A stretch of DNA of 64,000 nucleotides from Diplonema japonicum (Eukaryota > Euglenozoa > Diplonemea > Diplonemida > Diplonemidae): contig OZ025680.1 of assembly GCA_964019335.1 (NCBI GenBank), positions 124,001-188,000 of the forward strand, given 5' to 3'. The translations under genes and the position numbers were made by a program. Below, one piece after another: positions 32,530 to 42,643 of the stretch (position 1 is the first letter of the stretch; the number at the start of each line of letters is the position of its first letter). Below the pieces are notes generated by a model. It did no database searches. It saw nothing but the letters and a program-made list of their open reading frames with translations, and was not told the origin of the DNA.

Positions 32530-34032
32530 CTATGCCCCATTCTTTGGGCAAAGTGTCCCAAGCCCCATTGACCCACCGCTGGTCCAGGTTTTGTAAACGT
32601 TCAAGACGCCAGCAAAGGCCAGCGCAACAAGTGATCCGGCGATGACAAGCGCGAGAGCGTATACTATCCAGTAAGACTTGTTCTTATACTTAATGTAAGC
32701 ACCGATAGGACCCTGGCCAAGGCACGTCCCAAGGCACCCGATGAGCACGAAGTACAACGCGTAGTCCAACGGGAGCTCACCATAGAAGTAGAACTCCATA
32801 CACGCCTTTGAAGCAACAAGAGAAGTGGCAACAGATGCAGTCGCCGCAGACGCCTCGGGTTTAATGTTTTTGGACATCTCGAAGAGGAGGATGCCGAGGA
32901 TCATGCCGCCGCCTATCCCGAGCAGCGAGGCCCCGATGCCTGCCGTGATGGAGAGAACAGGGTAGTACATCGTGTTGTAGGTGTTCCAGACAACCTCGTC
33001 ACTCCGCATCACGTACCCATGACGAAGGGCGTCTTCATCAGCATTCTTCAGAACAAACCCGGCCCCTGCCGTCAGAACTATCATGCTCAGGACAATCCCT
33101 GCTGTGTACACCCAATAGGCGGTTGTTCCACACGATACATAATAATGCCTCCCATATGAGGTCATGACCAACACCACCCACACTGTTAAGCAGTACGCGT
33201 ACTTCTCGGCGGGGTACTGTCGGAACCTCCAGTCTGTGATGGAGCTGTGCCCCCACTTTCCAGCCTCCACGTCCTTCTTCCCCAGTAGACCTGCCTGTTC
33301 GTCGCTTCTGGCCTCTTTGGTCTCCTTCCCGGCAGCCTTCGCAGCCTTTGCCAACGTCCTCTTCAACATGAAAGACAGAAGCAACACGAGAAGAACCAAC
33401 CTAATCCAGTCTGGTAGAACGTTTCCAATCATGTGCCCGATGATGGTGCCGGACAGGGTCATGGGGATCAGGATCATGACTGCATTGTAGTCAATGAGAG
33501 GGCCGTCCTCGGGGTGCTTTCTAGGAAGCATGAAAATCAGGTTGAGTCCCGAGCAGCCGAGGATAGTGGCTTGGGACATAGAGACGGCGAGGGAAGGGGG
33601 GAAACCTGCAGCAAGGATATACAGTGGGACGAGCATCCCGCCTCCGCCGATGCCTGCGACAGCTGCCAAGGCGGTTACAAAGAAGGCCAGCACGCCAGCT
33701 ACCACCTCGTCGTGCGTGAGGCTGCTCATCTCTAAAGGACGGAGAACGCAGTCGCCCGCAGCTACGTTGCACGCGTACACAGCACTCTCCGCAGCGCACT
33801 GGCTGTCCTTTGTGCACTTCGCGCATGTGTTGTTCACACATGCAAACCCACCGCACGTCACCTTCGCCTCAGCAGGCACACAGTTCTTTCCCAGCTTCTG
33901 CACCACAGGGATGTTGTACCCTTGCACGAATTTCATAAACCCCGTATCAATGAACACACCATCCACATGCTCCCTTGCCCCATGCACGGATGCCACCACC
34001 GCCAAGAGCAGCAACACTTTAGCGACCGACAT
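32530..34032 (-). CDS. TauE/SafE (TSUP) family membrane transporter
   Basis: 500 residues, ATG at 34032. The signal peptide (MSVAKVLLLLAVVASVHG) is followed by a Cys-rich luminal or extracellular segment (CVPAEAKVTCGGFACVNNTCAKC) of about 90 residues. Two TauE/SafE half-repeats follow, each with the family glycine motif: AVAGIGGGGMLVPLYILAAG in the first and ASLLGIGGGMILGILLFEM in the second. They total about eight to ten membrane helices, with a charged cytosolic loop between them (KETKEARSDEQAGLLG). TSUP proteins export sulfite, sulfoacetate or related organosulfur anions in bacteria; in eukaryotes the substrate is mostly unknown. The single exon and 100-bp distance to the next gene fit the cluster. 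Confidence 0.9.
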   Translation of the reverse strand: MSVAKVLLLLAVVASVHGAREHVDGVFIDTGFMKFVQGYNIPVVQKLGKNCVPAEAKVTCGGFACVNNTCAKCTKDSQCAAESAVYACNVAAGDCVLRPLEMSSLTHDEVVAGVLAFFVTALAAVAGIGGGGMLVPLYILAAGFPPSLAVSMSQATILGCSGLNLIFMLPRKHPEDGPLIDYNAVMILIPMTLSGTIIGHMIGNVLPDWIRLVLLVLLLSFMLKRTLAKAAKAAGKETKEARSDEQAGLLGKKDVEAGKWGHSSITDWRFRQYPAEKYAYCLTVWVVLVMTSYGRHYYVSCGTTAYWVYTAGIVLSMIVLTAGAGFVLKNADEDALRHGYVMRSDEVVWNTYNTMYYPVLSITAGIGASLLGIGGGMILGILLFEMSKNIKPEASAATASVATSLVASKACMEFYFYGELPLDYALYFVLIGCLGTCLGQGPIGAYIKYKNKSYWIVYALALVIAGSLVALAFAGVLNVYKTWTSGGSMGLGTLCPKNGA

Positions 34033-34132
34033 GTCGTGTAAAGATCAAGAACTATTCCCTTTGTTGTGTTTATGGTAAAAAGAAGGGGAAAAAAAGAGGT
34101 ATAAACATTGCAAAAGAAAAAAAAGGAAACTG

Positions 34133-34849
34133 CTACCAACCATCTTCTGCACACTGATAAGTGTGCATTTTATACGCCGCCACTCTGCTGTACCGTGCTT
34201 TGATGCTGTCGAGTTCGTCTTGCTCCGCTTGGTCCTGCGCAAGGAGTTCACACTTTTGCTTGTACTCCACGAGGCGTTTCCTGGACGCCTCGTATCGGGC
34301 TTTCTTTTCTGTGGTGGCCTTGCATGCAAAATAGAGGCCTTTCGTGTCAATGAAATCGAAAGGCTTCAAAGTGTTGGTGGCTGTGTAGGAGGAGAATGCG
34401 TCTTTAAAGAGTTTCGTATCTTTCTTGCGCTGTAAGCATCGCGAAGAGGCGAGCCATGAGATGTCTTCCTCAGCACGTGGTTGTATGGGTGTGACGTTGT
34501 GGGAGAGCAGTGCGGGTTTCAATGAAGCCAGTCTTTTGTACGACCCCTTCAGCCGCTTGACTTCGTTTTCTTCCCACAGCTTGACTTGTCGTTTTTCTTC
34601 TTGTTCTTTTTCCAGTTTCCTCTTCTCTTCCTTTTCCCTCCCTTGCCGGTGCAGCCTTCTCATTGTCCGTTCCATCACCCTCAGCATTCTCCTGCTCAGG
34701 TCCTCCTCCACGTCTTCTTCGAACAGCACATCGTAGGATATCTTCGTCTCATCCAGCTCCTCGATGCCCTTCGAGTTCACCCTCACAGCGTCACGGACTG
34801 CCACCTCCGCCCGCCACAAACACTCTGCTAAGTACCGCGATCCCTGCAT
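34133..34849 (-). CDS. Coiled-coil protein of unknown function
   Basis: 238 residues, ATG at 34849. Residues about 40-105 are highly charged and heptad-like (RRMLRVMERTMRRL, then EKEEKRKLEKEQEEKRQ), predicting a long helix. The C-terminal half has LYFACKATTEKKARYEASRK and another helix (LLAQDQAEQDELDSIKARY). No recognised domain. The gene lies between the TSUP transporter and ribulose-phosphate epimerase with spacings of about 100 and 170 bp. A cytoskeletal or flagellar role would be a guess. Confidence 0.65.
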   Translation of the reverse strand: MQGSRYLAECLWRAEVAVRDAVRVNSKGIEELDETKISYDVLFEEDVEEDLSRRMLRVMERTMRRLHRQGREKEEKRKLEKEQEEKRQVKLWEENEVKRLKGSYKRLASLKPALLSHNVTPIQPRAEEDISWLASSRCLQRKKDTKLFKDAFSSYTATNTLKPFDFIDTKGLYFACKATTEKKARYEASRKRLVEYKQKCELLAQDQAEQDELDSIKARYSRVAAYKMHTYQCAEDGW

Positions 34850-35017
34850 AGAGCTGTGCGGCTTTAGGAGTTATAACCAACATAACAAATTTGGCAATAA
34901 TATGGTACACTAGCCAGGACAACGTGATAGGGGGAAATACGTAAAAGAGAGGGAAATAAAAAAAAGAATAATGATGCACAGCTCAGCAAGGGGGAGATGG
35001 TGTGTTGCATGTGAATC

Positions 35018-35677
35018 TCACATGTGCTTCTTGACAGCCGCTCTGAGGCCTTCGATCATGGCCTTGCAGTCGTCCGCCTTGAAGACGCTGGACCCCGCCA
35101 CGATGTCGTTGGCGCCGGCTTTGGCAGCGGCGTCGATGGTAGAGAGGCCGAGGCCTCCGTCGACCTGAATACACATGTCGGGGTGGGACTTCCTGACGGA
35201 TTCCACCTTGGGGAGGACTTCGTGCATGAAGGACTGCCCGCCGAACCCAGGCCGCACAGTCATTACCAGCACCATGTCAATCGAGTCCAGGTAGGGTTGG
35301 ATCTCGGTCACAGGTGTGTCAGGGGACAGCGCCAGACCAACCTCGAAGCCAGCCTCCCTCGCAGCCTTGATGACCTCGGAGGTCTTATCCTTCGTGGCCT
35401 CCACGTGGAATGTGTACCTGGTAGCTACGTTCTTCAAGGGCTCGATCCACTGCATGGGGTTAGACACCATCAGATGACAGTCCAAGTACGCGTCCGGAAG
35501 GTTCTTCCTCAGGCTCTGCACCACAGGTGGGCCCCAGCTCAGGTTCGGCACGAAATGCCCATCCATGATGTCAAGGTGAAGGGCGTCCGCACCTGCGGCA
35601 AGAACCTTCATCGACTCGGCCGCAAGGTTCGACAGGTCCGACGCCAGCAGCGACGGTGCAATGCTTGCACGAGGCAT
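35018..35677 (-). CDS. RPE: Ribulose-phosphate 3-epimerase
   Basis: 219 residues, ATG at 35677, full length for the family. It interconverts ribulose 5-phosphate and xylulose 5-phosphate in the non-oxidative pentose phosphate pathway. Family motifs are all present: IAPSLLASDLSNL, LHLDIMDGHFVPNLSWGP (His and Asp metal ligands), LDCHLMVSNP, VLVMTVRPGFGGQSFM and CIQVDGGLG (catalytic Asp), with GSSVFKA binding phosphate near the C-terminus. It ends KKHM, without an evident C-terminal glycosomal SKL-type signal, and no N-terminal targeting sequence is seen, so a cytosolic location is likely. Probably the most securely identified enzyme in the window. Confidence 0.97.
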   Translation of the reverse strand: MPRASIAPSLLASDLSNLAAESMKVLAAGADALHLDIMDGHFVPNLSWGPPVVQSLRKNLPDAYLDCHLMVSNPMQWIEPLKNVATRYTFHVEATKDKTSEVIKAAREAGFEVGLALSPDTPVTEIQPYLDSIDMVLVMTVRPGFGGQSFMHEVLPKVESVRKSHPDMCIQVDGGLGLSTIDAAAKAGANDIVAGSSVFKADDCKAMIEGLRAAVKKHM

Positions 35678-35964
35678 GATGTCTGACGCTGTCAGGATGC
35701 AATACGCTTAGTCTTTTCAGAAAAAAAAAAAAAAAAAAAAAAAAGCAAAAAGGGAGAGGAAATGGATAGAGAAAGAAAAAAAGAACTACTAAAAAGGGGT
35801 AGAGAAAGGGGCGGGAATGCCTGCAACATGTTAAGGAGGCACCCTAACCGAACCCCATTTCCTTTCCCCAGTTTTACAAAAAGAGGATCAAAAAAAAAAG
35901 AGGGGGGGGAGGAGTCAACACCGGATGTACCGTGAAGAACCATAAAAAAAAAAGCCTTCTTTTT

Positions 35965-37257
35965 TTAAAAACAACTGGAGTCGCCTTTCCTCGCTTTGAC
36001 AAAATAATTTGTATGTTTCTTCTTCTCAGGAAGACAGTATCGAAGACATTCAATGATAATGCGCAGCGCTTCTACAGGAAGCGCCTTACGCCTGCCATGC
36101 ACAAGGGAAGAAATCATTACACTCAGAGCAGTGCTAGGAATACCTACCTCCTCAGAGACAAGCGAAGAAAGCACATAGGTATGGATGGGATTCGTGTAGA
36201 TGGGTTGGAGGACAACAGCGAGAGGTTGAGGTGGAAGTGAACGGAGGATACGTGCATGGTGTTCATGGGCAAGGATTTCATCGAAGACAGACGGAGGGAT
36301 ATCGTAAGAGGCATAGGAAAACACAGCAAACACAACACAAATGTCCAAATCTCTGATAATGTACTCAGCCAAGGTGTTGCCGGCCACAGATCTAACGTTC
36401 AAGATCGAAGTGCAGGCTTCACGGCTCAACATACGAAACTCTCCTCTTAACTCATGTGTCTTCTGTTTCTCAAGCAACCCGATGATCCTCCGAGTGGTAT
36501 TGGCTAAACCACAGGTATTTCTTTCGTCGGAAGTATTGGCACCATTAGCCAGAGCCGTTCCTAGCAACACATATCCACTTGCACACACAATACCCACCTC
36601 TCTTGTGTCTTTAAGGTTCTTAACAACACCCAGAACTTTAAGAGCATTCTGAATTAGATGTTCTGAGAGCATGCATGAGTTACCGATGGGTATGGTGTAC
36701 ACACCACGTTTGTCTTTCAAGACGGTCGAGATCGCTGTCAACTTCTTGGGAATCTCCGATGATGGAGTGAAACAGGCAGGCGTGAGAGGCGATCTTTTCA
36801 AAGCCCTCAAAATCTTTGGCAGCTGTTTGGGATATTTAAGCTCATGCGTTACAATGTCGACGTTGCGCAGTTCCTTGCGAAGCTCTGATTTACCCATATC
36901 TATCAGTTTGTATGATTTTATTTCAACGTCGTGCGGGGGGCGGATATGATTTTCAGAGGGACAGTCGGTTACAAGACAGACAGTGAGTTCGGTCCTTTCA
37001 TGTGGCAGGGAACCGTGCACGTTTTCACCTGTGCCTCCGTACACTTTGATGGCCACCCTGAACCCTGCAGAGCGTGTCATGAACCCTCCGATGGCCTGCA
37101 GCAAATCGTCAGGCAAGTCGTAGTGTTCTGCTGCCCTCGTCCTCGCCAGAAAAAAGATCCTTACGATCTTTCTCTGGACGGCGTGCAATGTGTTGTGCCT
37201 CACCATTGTCTCGACTGCTTCTGTCAGCAGGCCGTCTTTTATCCTTTCGATAGGCAT
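35965..37257 (-). CDS. Probable ribosomal L1-fold protein
   Basis: 430 residues, ATG at 37257, single exon. The middle (about residues 105-250) follows the order of the ribosomal protein L1 fold: DVEIKSYKLIDMG, then NVDIVTHELKYPKQLPKIL with LTPACFTPSSEIPKKL (compare the L1 'LGkiLGPrGLMPnPk..t' region), then RGVYTIPIGNSCMLSEHLIQ (compare 'G.ih.piGk.sf..e.l.eN') and a final hydrophobic strand GYVLLGTAL. The matches are weak, so this is tentative. If correct it could be a mitochondrial uL1m with an N-terminal extension or an UTP30/RSL1D1-type nucleolar protein. The 180-residue C-terminal extension is unrecognised. Confidence 0.5.
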   Translation of the reverse strand: MPIERIKDGLLTEAVETMVRHNTLHAVQRKIVRIFFLARTRAAEHYDLPDDLLQAIGGFMTRSAGFRVAIKVYGGTGENVHGSLPHERTELTVCLVTDCPSENHIRPPHDVEIKSYKLIDMGKSELRKELRNVDIVTHELKYPKQLPKILRALKRSPLTPACFTPSSEIPKKLTAISTVLKDKRGVYTIPIGNSCMLSEHLIQNALKVLGVVKNLKDTREVGIVCASGYVLLGTALANGANTSDERNTCGLANTTRRIIGLLEKQKTHELRGEFRMLSREACTSILNVRSVAGNTLAEYIIRDLDICVVFAVFSYASYDIPPSVFDEILAHEHHARILRSLPPQPLAVVLQPIYTNPIHTYVLSSLVSEEVGIPSTALSVMISSLVHGRRKALPVEALRIIIECLRYCLPEKKKHTNYFVKARKGDSSCF

Positions 37258-38869
37258 TGTTTCTTTTTTTTTTTTTTTTTTTCCCCTTACTTCCCCTCCC
37301 TTCCTTCCCCTCCTTTTTGTTTCATTTTTTCTTTCCGAAGCCTACTCGTGGTACAAGGGGCACGGGTGGCCGCTCTCGTCCTCATCATGCGTCATGCATC
37401 AATACAAACTGACAACAAGAATGTGTTGCAAAAGGAAAATAAAAAGAAAAATCGCCAGACGTTTTGGTAGAGAAAGTGAGAAAACAAAACCAACCTTTTT
37501 TGCGTCTTAATAAGGGGGGGTCCAACAAAATGGGTGGTGTATTCCAGAAGAATCCTTGTATTATAATCATTGACGGTCCGTGTATCATGAGATTTAATTT
37601 CTACAATTTTCAGGTTGCTTCCTTTAAACACAGTAATACCATGGTATAAAAGACTAGTTTTCACCTGGTAGGGTTCCCTCTCAATATTATCGTTTCTTTT
37701 GTTTTAGACAAATGGATAAATCCCAATAACTTGTATTGTAACCATTTCGTTCTATGACAAATCTTTATCATTAAAACACTGCGACTTCAGTGCCGAAGCC
37801 TCCATGCCACTTTCAAGTGTCAAGGATTCAAAGTTCTTTGTAATGTTTACATTGACCTCTAGCGACTACTTATCTAACTTAGTTTTCAAAATCAATAGAA
37901 TGCTCAATTGCTTATGTGGCCAAGATGGCGAAGTGGTGCATTGGTTCTTTACCAGTAGGGCAACTGTTACCTCCCAGTTTGCTACTGCTACCAGGTATGA
38001 TCCTTTCGTTGGCGGCAAGCAGACCAACGGGCAAAACAACCCACTTGAACGATGAACGACGGGCGCAGTGAGCCGGCAGGCCACCAGCAGAACACGAACA
38101 GCCAATAAAGTACAAAAACTGTAGCTTTAGAATCGTTAAGGAGGTTTGGGTATTGCCCGTTGTCTTCATACAGTGGCAGTCGATCAGGTTTGCGTGACTC
38201 AAGCAAGCCAGCGGCCGGAAGCCCGATGGGTGGTCACGTCGGTCCCGTTCGCCTCCCACGGGCGCGGGGTCACCGCGGTCGACATGAGAGTCCCCAGAAA
38301 AGCACATGGACACCGCGAAACGGAGAGTCGAAGGAGGTTCCTGGAGATGGGAATCGCAATAGGATGGGAACCACGGTCACGGGTGGTTCTTGTCGTCACT
38401 GGGGAGCGCTTCGCCCGCAGCCTGCGACCTTGATCCCTGCATCTAGAAGCCCCTTCGGGAGGCCCCGGTTCTTCTCTGAGCTGCTTAGGGCAGTTGTGAA
38501 GGGACCTCTCAAACTCCACCGCAGGGTTGTCCTCAGTGGTCCGTCGTCGTCGAACGTGTACTTCCCGGACCTCAGTAATGTCCGCCGTGGGCAACGCTTG
38601 CTGGCCCAGCCGCACAGCATCACTATCGCGACATCTCTTGTGTTGTTCTTTTATTTCTTCTTCTCCCCTTTAACTGTGAAGGTTTTGAGAAGGATACACA
38701 GAAAAAGGAGAATGGGGTGCAGATGGGATACTATTGATAACGGTGGTTCTGATACCCCTATACCTTATACCTTATTTCTTCTTTTTTTGTCTCTTCTTTT
38801 TCATGAGTTTATAGGGGACCTTTGAAGGATACCCCTTAAGTTCTCTTCTTTGGCTTTCAATTTATTATT
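37258..38869. other. Gene-free segment of unusual, non-homopolymeric composition
   Basis: Unlike every other large gap, 37500-38640 has few homopolymers. 37500-37900 is AT-rich but complex, and 38190-38620 is GC-rich. Overlapping frames exist on both strands in the GC-rich part (for example minus 38199-38615 and plus 38160-38825), but none has a good start, recognisable domain or splice context. Possibilities are a worn transposable element, a pseudogene or an RNA gene; I cannot decide between them. Confidence 0.4.
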
Positions 38870-40489
38870 TTATTTCTTCGCGACCTTCTTCTTCTTCTTT
38901 TGGTGCTTTGTCGGCTGGGCGACGGGAGACTGGGCTTGCGCCTTCTTAGGTGGCCTCTGAATGAGCAGGATTTTCAGAGCCTCAAGTTTTTTAACGGTGG
39001 AAAGGATAATGGGGTGGGCGTTCTTGGGAACGCCTGAAAGCATTTGCGAAACGGCAACTGCAGAAGACCAGTTGAGGGCAGCAGGATCTTCGTAAGCCAC
39101 ATTGATGGGAACCTTTGGCGATGTGGCCGCAAGGGACATTAGGTTGTCGATCATCATCTCAGGGATGGGGACATAGTTTCGGGGCATGGGGTCTTCCTCG
39201 TCTTCTTCATCTTCCTCAACCTCTTCGCCTTCCTCTTCTTCTTCGTCTTCTTCTTCCTCATCTCCCGGCTTCGTTCCAAGCATGTGCTTGCTCCTGTCAT
39301 TGAACATGGAGTGCGCGATGGTGTATACTACCTCACCATCCTCCGAAGGCATAGCCTCGTTGAAGCACAACACCGAGGGGTCAGGCAGCATCACCTTGCA
39401 CGCGCTTGTCACGTCCTGGACAGACTCCTCGTCAGGCTGCTTCAAGAAGGGTGGCATGCGGTGGTTGACAACGTCAGCGGACATGCTCTGCACTGCCACC
39501 TGCGTGCAGTCGCTTTCTTTCAGCACCCTCTGCACGTTCTGAAGCGCGGTCGACACAGCGCGCGATGCGTAGGAGGTGTCCGCATTGAGAGCTGTTGCGC
39601 CCCATGGCAGGCCTTGGCGGAGGAGGGGGTCCGTCTGGAAAATCGACGCCATGGCCTCTTCAAGAGCCCTTTGGATAACCTCGTAGTTGCACCATCTCTG
39701 GTAGGTGGAGATGGTAAGGTGCACGGAGGGGACATCGCCCACGCTGGGAGCATAGTGGATAGTGCCGCGGGGGAAGTACAGCAGGTCACCTGCAACAATA
39801 TCGCCGTTGAAGTAGGCGGGGGAGAGAAGGTCGAGCTGAAGGTCGTGGGACTGGAACCTCGGGAGGGTCTGATGTTCCTCAGGAAGGGGAGTCTCGGCGG
39901 TTGTAGCATGAAGAGACCACTTCTTACTACCTGACAGTTGCAGCACGAAGACCTCAACGTCATCGTAGTGCGGGGCGAGGCCTTGGACGTGAGGGGGGGT
40001 AAGGTACGCGTTCACGCCAACAAGCGATCCCAGCTGCGACTCCAGCACGGCAACAAGCCTGGCGAGGTCGTCGTCCTCATGCTGCGGCTGCAGCCACTGC
40101 AGACTCCATCCCTCGTCGAAGTACTTCTTGATCTCCTTCCAGTCCGCAGGCGGCGTTGCGGGCGTCTCTTTTGTGTTCTTATCAAGACACCTGAATACAT
40201 TGATCCTTGACGCTACCACATCCCCCTTTTCCATTCTCTCCCACAGCTGGTCTATTGTGCCCAATCCTTTCAGCCCTTCGTAGTATTTCCCGTCACCCCT
40301 CTTGATGTGGACGCCTTTTTTCTCCCAATTCTCTCTCAGAAACTTCTCCTTCCCCAAGCCGTTCAGCATCCAATCCACCCCTTCCAGCTTCTCTTTCTTC
40401 TTTCCGAAAGCCTCATTCGCCGTTCGCTTTGCCCCTCCTTGCCCCAGCCGCCTCTTCAGCTCCGCTACACGGTCCTTAGCAGTGGGCAT
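38870..40489 (-). CDS. JmjC-domain ribosomal oxygenase (RIOX/NO66-MINA53/YcfD type)
   Basis: 539 residues, ATG at 40489. Fe(II)/2-oxoglutarate-dependent hydroxylase. After FLRENWEKKGVHIKRG the JmjC core shows GVNAYLTPPHVQGLAPHYDD (HxD iron ligands), then EVFVLQLSGSKKWSLH, and a distal GDLLYFPRGTIHYA supplying the last His. This arrangement is typical of ribosomal oxygenases that hydroxylate His residues of ribosomal proteins. The dimerisation and winged-helix part follows, as in NO66/MINA53, interrupted by an acidic run near residues 420-445 (mostly Glu/Asp). The C-terminus is Lys-rich (KKKKKVAKK), fitting a nucleolar location. Substrate assignment is by family analogy only. Confidence 0.88.
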   Translation of the reverse strand: MPTAKDRVAELKRRLGQGGAKRTANEAFGKKKEKLEGVDWMLNGLGKEKFLRENWEKKGVHIKRGDGKYYEGLKGLGTIDQLWERMEKGDVVASRINVFRCLDKNTKETPATPPADWKEIKKYFDEGWSLQWLQPQHEDDDLARLVAVLESQLGSLVGVNAYLTPPHVQGLAPHYDDVEVFVLQLSGSKKWSLHATTAETPLPEEHQTLPRFQSHDLQLDLLSPAYFNGDIVAGDLLYFPRGTIHYAPSVGDVPSVHLTISTYQRWCNYEVIQRALEEAMASIFQTDPLLRQGLPWGATALNADTSYASRAVSTALQNVQRVLKESDCTQVAVQSMSADVVNHRMPPFLKQPDEESVQDVTSACKVMLPDPSVLCFNEAMPSEDGEVVYTIAHSMFNDRSKHMLGTKPGDEEEEDEEEEEGEEVEEDEEDEEDPMPRNYVPIPEMMIDNLMSLAATSPKVPINVAYEDPAALNWSSAVAVSQMLSGVPKNAHPIILSTVKKLEALKILLIQRPPKKAQAQSPVAQPTKHQKKKKKVAKK

Positions 40490-40539
40490 CTTAGTATCTT
40501 TCCTGGAGATGAATATGGGAGACGAACGAAAAATACAAA

Positions 40540-42318
40540 CTACTGGGTATCACAGGGTAAATACTTCATTTCTTTTCTTAAAGGGAAAAGGTTAGGGGGG
40601 GTTCGTCCCAGCTTCAGAAGGAGCTGGTTGGTGTCGGTACAACGAGCATCGATAGTAGAGTCGCTGTTGTTGAAACTGACGCTTTCTGCAAAGTGCTTAG
40701 GGCGCCGGTATGGGGATGTCGTTGGCGTTTGCAGCGGTGTTGTGAACGAGTAGACACAGGCAGAGGGGTGGTTAATGTGTGACGTGGAGCGACTGCCTTC
40801 TTCCGTCATGAAGGATTTTGTAGCTGCAGTAACCTTGTTCAAACACGCCGCCACCATCTGCTCCACTTCTGTGTCGATGGCGTAGAGCTCCTTTGCAGCC
40901 TCGTTCGGGGTGACCTCTACCACGCTCTCCGCCGCCACTGCCCCGTTCGTTTGTTTATTGACTCGACCCTTTCTTTTCCTTCCCCTGCATTGTTTCACTA
41001 TGCTTGAGGTCACTTTCACGCGTTCTGTGTGTTTCGTCTTCCTTTTCTCCAAAGGTTTCAGCTCCTCCGCAGCTTCATCTTTGATGACAATTATCTCTTT
41101 GCAAATCTCATGGTCGCCACCGGACCAGTTGTTGAAGGAGGGTAAAGGCGCATCTTCGCTGAACTTAAAATTGGCTAGCTCAGCCATGCCAGACGCTAGC
41201 TTCGTGCTCAGTGTAGAGGTCAGGGCTGCTGTGTACTTTGTCGCGCCTCTTACTAAATTTACGGCGCGGCTCATTTTATAACTCCGTGCGGCACAGGGCG
41301 AAGGCGCAGCGTTACCCTGATCCTCCTTGCAAATGGCAGCAGAGTAGTAACTGTCGGTGCACGTCGTCCACAGCAACCGTTGGGAGAGGGTGATGGCATT
41401 GCCCTCGCCTGTGGCAGATACCACTTTGTGGAGATGGAAACGGACAGGCGGGAGGCATGAAAGCGACGTCCTCTTCCTGATGGCGTGTAGATGGTACTCT
41501 CTCTCGACAGATTTCTTCGTGAGCGCCCCGAGTGAGTACAGAACACGCTCGCTCTCGTAGAACTGCATCAGCGATTTGCAAATGGTGTTCAGCTTGTGGT
41601 AGTCGACTGTTGCCGCGCTGAACTCGAACACGGGAAGAGGCACCTCAAGTGTTGTGTGGGAGGTCTGCTCGAAGGCGCGTTTTAAAACGCTCTTCATGTC
41701 ATCGCCTTCGCTGTCTGCGTAGAACAGCCACTCGCCAGCCTCCCGCTTCTTAGTCGAAATGCGGCTCCTCTCGCTGTGACTCCATTTTGAGATTGCTCTC
41801 TGGAAATCTCTCAGAACCTCCATGTAGCACATCACAATGGCTTCCATTTTAATACACACATCGCACTCGAGTGCCTCCTTTCCGAAAGATGCGAAAACAG
41901 AGGTAATTCTGCTTGCTCGAGATTTGAACGATCCCTTGTGTATTGTAGACATGTGCCTGGTGCGGCGTGATGACGTGTGTACCGATTTCTGTCTCTGGTT
42001 CCAAGCATACAAGATGTGCTGCAAGGAGAGGTCGCGTCGCCAGCGGTACTTGCGCCACGCCCTTTGTATCTTTTGGACCGTTCTTTTCAAAATGGTAAAA
42101 TGCTTTCTGAACCGCATGCCCGAGGTGCCATGTTGAAAGAAGATGTGCTTTATCGTGTTCAGGTGTTCCATGAAGTTGGGTACCACAGCGTGTTCGTGCC
42201 TCAGCTTGAACAACAAACTAAATTCTTGAAAGTACTCCGTCTTGGCCCTCATCGACAATGGAAAGAGCCCGGCAAGAGTGACCGCTTCCGGCGTCATCTT
42301 CACCTTTGCTGACGGCAT
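40540..42318 (-). CDS. IQ-motif protein of unknown function
   Basis: 592 residues from the ATG at 42318; the frame is open four codons further but starts there with GTG. A strong acceptor (TTCCTCACAG at about 42360) lies 40 nt upstream; an out-of-frame ATG in the leader could start a short upstream frame. Around residue 90 is TVQKIQRAWRKYRWRRD, an IQ calmodulin-binding motif in a helical, basic N-terminal region. The rest is unrecognised, with a basic patch CRGRKRKGRVNKQ near residue 455 that may be a nuclear signal. Calmodulin binding is inferred from the motif alone. Confidence 0.65.
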   Translation of the reverse strand: MPSAKVKMTPEAVTLAGLFPLSMRAKTEYFQEFSLLFKLRHEHAVVPNFMEHLNTIKHIFFQHGTSGMRFRKHFTILKRTVQKIQRAWRKYRWRRDLSLQHILYAWNQRQKSVHTSSRRTRHMSTIHKGSFKSRASRITSVFASFGKEALECDVCIKMEAIVMCYMEVLRDFQRAISKWSHSERSRISTKKREAGEWLFYADSEGDDMKSVLKRAFEQTSHTTLEVPLPVFEFSAATVDYHKLNTICKSLMQFYESERVLYSLGALTKKSVEREYHLHAIRKRTSLSCLPPVRFHLHKVVSATGEGNAITLSQRLLWTTCTDSYYSAAICKEDQGNAAPSPCAARSYKMSRAVNLVRGATKYTAALTSTLSTKLASGMAELANFKFSEDAPLPSFNNWSGGDHEICKEIIVIKDEAAEELKPLEKRKTKHTERVKVTSSIVKQCRGRKRKGRVNKQTNGAVAAESVVEVTPNEAAKELYAIDTEVEQMVAACLNKVTAATKSFMTEEGSRSTSHINHPSACVYSFTTPLQTPTTSPYRRPKHFAESVSFNNSDSTIDARCTDTNQLLLKLGRTPPNLFPLRKEMKYLPCDTQ

Positions 42319-42643
42319 TTGTCTCGTCACCCCTCATCACCCGTTGTAGGTTGGCGTGGCTGTGAGGAAGGTAGAAGGTTAAAAGGAACTCAAAAAAGAA
42401 ACATTTTCTCCCCTTTCAGCACACAAAAAAAAAATCGAAAGGGGGAAAATAGAGAGGAAAAAGGGAGAAAATGAGAGGGAATGAGCGGGAGAAACAAAAA
42501 AGAGAGATAGATGTATCCCCCCCCCCCTTCCTTTTGGGAAAAGTATTTTTTTTAAGTACTTTCTTCCTTTTTTTTTTCTGATTTGTTTTTCGTTCTTGCA
42601 TACAAGAAAGGGGAGAAAGAGAAAAAAGTGTAGGATCGTTTCG

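Noticed and set aside
38160..38825. Plus-strand 221-codon frame
   Set aside because: It would be the only plus-strand gene, has no domain, ends in homopolymer-derived residues and overlaps equally long minus-strand frames.
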